DNA of 64,000 nt from Longibacter salinarum (GTDB lineage Bacteria > Bacteroidota > Rhodothermia > Rhodothermales > Salinibacteraceae): positions 124,001 through 188,000 of the forward strand of contig NZ_PDEQ01000001.1 in NCBI RefSeq assembly GCF_002554795.1, in the 5' to 3' direction. Position numbers and translations under genes: made by a program. Shown here piece after piece: positions 62,360 through 64,000 of this stretch (position 1 is the first letter of the stretch; every line of letters starts with the position of its first letter). Under the pieces are notes generated by a model, which saw nothing but the letters and a program-made list of their open reading frames with translations, made no database searches and was not told the DNA's origin.

Positions 62360-63277
62360 ATGACTCGCCCTTCCTCGACGACCGCGGATTCTGCTGCTTC
62401 AGCCTTGACGAAGCCCGCCGATCAGTTCGTTCCGCCGGCGTCCGTGATCGGAAACATCCGCGCAGCGATCCGCCTCGTGGGCATCGTGCTGTGGACGGTC
62501 TCCAGCTGTATCACATACGTGGTGCCATTCGATCTGCTGTGTGATGCAGAACGGAAAGGGTGGCTTCCGTGGCCGGGCGTCCATGCGGTGCGGGCCCGTG
62601 TGGTGAAGTTCTTTTTCCGCGTCGTGCAGTACATCATCGGACTGCGGATTCACGCAGAGGGGGACGAGCCGACGCCGCCATTCTTACTTGTCTCCAATCA
62701 TCTGGGCTATCTGGATGTCTTCGTCTTCATGAGTCATCTCGCGTGCGCTCTCGTGGCAAAGCGAGAGGTGCGGAGTTGGCCTCTGGTAGGGTACCTCGTC
62801 AAAATCGGCGGGACGATCTTCATCGACAGAAACTCGCGCCGCGATGTGCTGCGCATCAACGACCGGCTCGAGACAGCCATGCAGCGTGGTCAGGGCGTGA
62901 TCGTCTTCCCAGAAGGCACCTCGACCGCCGGCGACCAGGTGCTACCGTTTCGGGCTTCACTGCTTGCGCCCATCGCAGCATCCGACCGACCGGTGTATTA
63001 CGCCAGCCTGACGTATCGCACACCGGGCGAAGAGGCGCCGGCCTATCAGACCACGGCATGGTGGGGCGATATGGAGTTCGCGCCGCACTTCTGGCGTATG
63101 CTGGCCGTCCCGCGCATCGATGCCCATGTTCACTTCGGGCGCATCGATGGGGACACGGACGATCGGAAGGAGATCGCCGAGCGGCTTACGACGGTCGTCC
63201 GTTCGCATTTCGAACCAATTCCCGGGGCAGACCAAGCGGTTGAGATCGCACAGCCTACATATCTCCGCCGCGCCTGA
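62360..63277 (+). CDS. PlsC/OlsA-like O-acyltransferase
   Basis: 305 residues. A hydrophobic segment near the N-terminus (AIRLVGIVLWTVSSCITYVV) precedes the acyltransferase core. In place of NHxxxxD it has LVSNHLGYLDVFVF, with the EGTS box in VIVFPEGTSTAGDQV and the binding segment GGTIFIDRNSRRD. It transfers an acyl chain to a hydroxyl group: lysophosphatidic acid in PlsC, or lyso-ornithine lipid in OlsA. The OlsB-like neighbour makes the latter plausible. Confidence 0.82.
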   Translation: MTRPSSTTADSAASALTKPADQFVPPASVIGNIRAAIRLVGIVLWTVSSCITYVVPFDLLCDAERKGWLPWPGVHAVRARVVKFFFRVVQYIIGLRIHAEGDEPTPPFLLVSNHLGYLDVFVFMSHLACALVAKREVRSWPLVGYLVKIGGTIFIDRNSRRDVLRINDRLETAMQRGQGVIVFPEGTSTAGDQVLPFRASLLAPIAASDRPVYYASLTYRTPGEEAPAYQTTAWWGDMEFAPHFWRMLAVPRIDAHVHFGRIDGDTDDRKEIAERLTTVVRSHFEPIPGADQAVEIAQPTYLRRA

Positions 63278-63310
63278 GCATTTGTCTATGGCCCTGGATT
63301 TTGCCGTGAG

Positions 63311-64000
63311 TCATCTTGACTCCTTCGGAGGCGCATTTCCTTCATCGCCCCACAGCGCTTTGAGACGGGCGTCGCGGCCGCAGCCCTCACGGTAGGAATC
63401 ATAGCGCCCCGGATCCTTCTTATAGAAGTTCTGGTGGTAGTCCTCGGCCACATAGAACGCATTCAGTTCGAGCACGTCGACGACGATCGGCCGGTCGAAT
63501 CGACTCTGGGCCTCGTCTTTCGATGCCAGCGCAGCTTCCTTGTGGTCCGGGTGAGCGGGAGAAACGAAGATCTCGGGTCGGTACTGGGCGCCGCGGTCGC
63601 AGAACTGTCCGTTCTCGTCGAGCGGGTCCACGTTCCGCCAGTAGACGTACAGGAGACGGTCGATGCCCACCTTGGTCGTGTCGTATGCGATTTGAACCGT
63701 TTCCGTGTGGTCGGTCTGGCCACTGGCGACCTGCCGGTACGACGGGTTTTCGACGGTGCCGCCAGCGAAGCCTGAAATCGTGCTCAGAACGCCTTCCGTA
63801 CGGTCAAACGGCGGCTCCATGCACCAAAAGCATCCGCCGGCAAACCAGACGGTGTCCACGACTGCGGGATCCACGTCGGTTGTGTCGGTAACCGCCTCTG
63901 GTGCGCTGTCGGCGCGAGCCTCTGTGTCGGCGTCCTGACAGCCGATTGTCACGGTGAGGACGAGTAGGACGAGCAGCGAGGAGAAGAAGGACGGGAGAGA
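63311..64000 (-). CDS. msrA: Peptide methionine sulfoxide reductase MsrA, lipoprotein (5' end outside window)
   Basis: The catalytic motif GGCFWCMEPPF is complete, with GFAGGTVENPSYRQV, HTETVQIAYDTTKV and AEDYHQNFY. It reduces methionine-S-sulfoxide in proteins. The frame stays open from GTG 63952 to the window edge and reads LLVLLVLTVTIGCQD, a lipobox (Cys after TIG). So the start lies beyond 64000 and the mature protein is membrane-anchored outside the cytoplasm, unlike cytosolic MsrA. It repairs oxidised envelope proteins. Convergent with the PlsC-like gene, 33 bases apart. Confidence 0.92.
   Translation of the reverse strand, partial: SLPSFFSSLLVLLVLTVTIGCQDADTEARADSAPEAVTDTTDVDPAVVDTVWFAGGCFWCMEPPFDRTEGVLSTISGFAGGTVENPSYRQVASGQTDHTETVQIAYDTTKVGIDRLLYVYWRNVDPLDENGQFCDRGAQYRPEIFVSPAHPDHKEAALASKDEAQSRFDRPIVVDVLELNAFYVAEDYHQNFYKKDPGRYDSYREGCGRDARLKALWGDEGNAPPKESR

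Overview
The window looks like a chromosomal stretch of a moderately halophilic member of the Bacteroidota/Rhodothermota line (Salinibacter/Longibacter-like). This is inferred from gene content, not from a marker-gene comparison. The clues are a secreted protease with a type IX secretion C-terminal sorting domain, a GldJ/GldK-like lipoprotein, a TonB-dependent receptor beside DUF4249-like lipoproteins, a complete Mrp Na+/H+ antiporter, a trehalose synthase, and acid-rich linkers and tails (DsbD, bS6). Core genes are GC-rich. Several accessory genes are visibly AT-richer.

Layout. 1-6.4 kb: the 3' part of an MmeI-like DNA methyltransferase, a large SF2 helicase with a nuclease-like C-terminus, and a short tyrosine recombinase, which reads as a restriction/defence island. 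6.4-15.2 kb: accessory genes, including small membrane proteins, a J-domain/PH-like membrane protein, a degraded AbiE-type toxin-antitoxin pair, an SLC13 permease with RCK_C domains and a clostripain-like lipoprotein. 15.8-21.3 kb: a secreted protein, a penta-heme cytochrome with a cytochrome c/beta-barrel fusion, and treT. 21.9-27.9 kb: a run of short genes all on the + strand (two toxin-antitoxin pairs, an Imm50-like gene, membrane proteins, a broken pyrophosphatase fragment, an HTH protein, a HEAGH membrane protein). One intergenic region there folds like an integron attC site, so the run may be a cassette array without a visible integrase.

27.9-40.9 kb: secretion and envelope functions on the minus strand (T9SS-type lysyl-endopeptidase-like protease, TonB receptor with two tandem DUF4249-like lipoproteins, a 1230-residue PAS/GAF histidine kinase, a SUMF1-fold lipoprotein). 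41.7-49.9 kb: a multidomain universal stress protein followed by mrpF-G-A(B)-C-D-E, closed by a hairpin terminator. 50-55.7 kb: a frameshifted DUF5684-like gene with a ten-G tract, prfA, the rpsF-rpsR-rplI ribosomal group, and dsbD. 55.7-64 kb: an SF1 helicase, an alpha/beta hydrolase, mgsA, a TPP riboswitch in front of tenA, an OlsB/OlsA-like acyltransferase pair, and msrA running off the right end.

The clearest physiological theme is salt and envelope stress: Mrp antiport, trehalose, USP, MsrA, DsbD and ornithine-lipid-like acyltransferases. The most unusual items are the attC-like element, the cytochrome/beta-barrel fusion, the methyltransferase-helicase island, and two homopolymer frameshifts.
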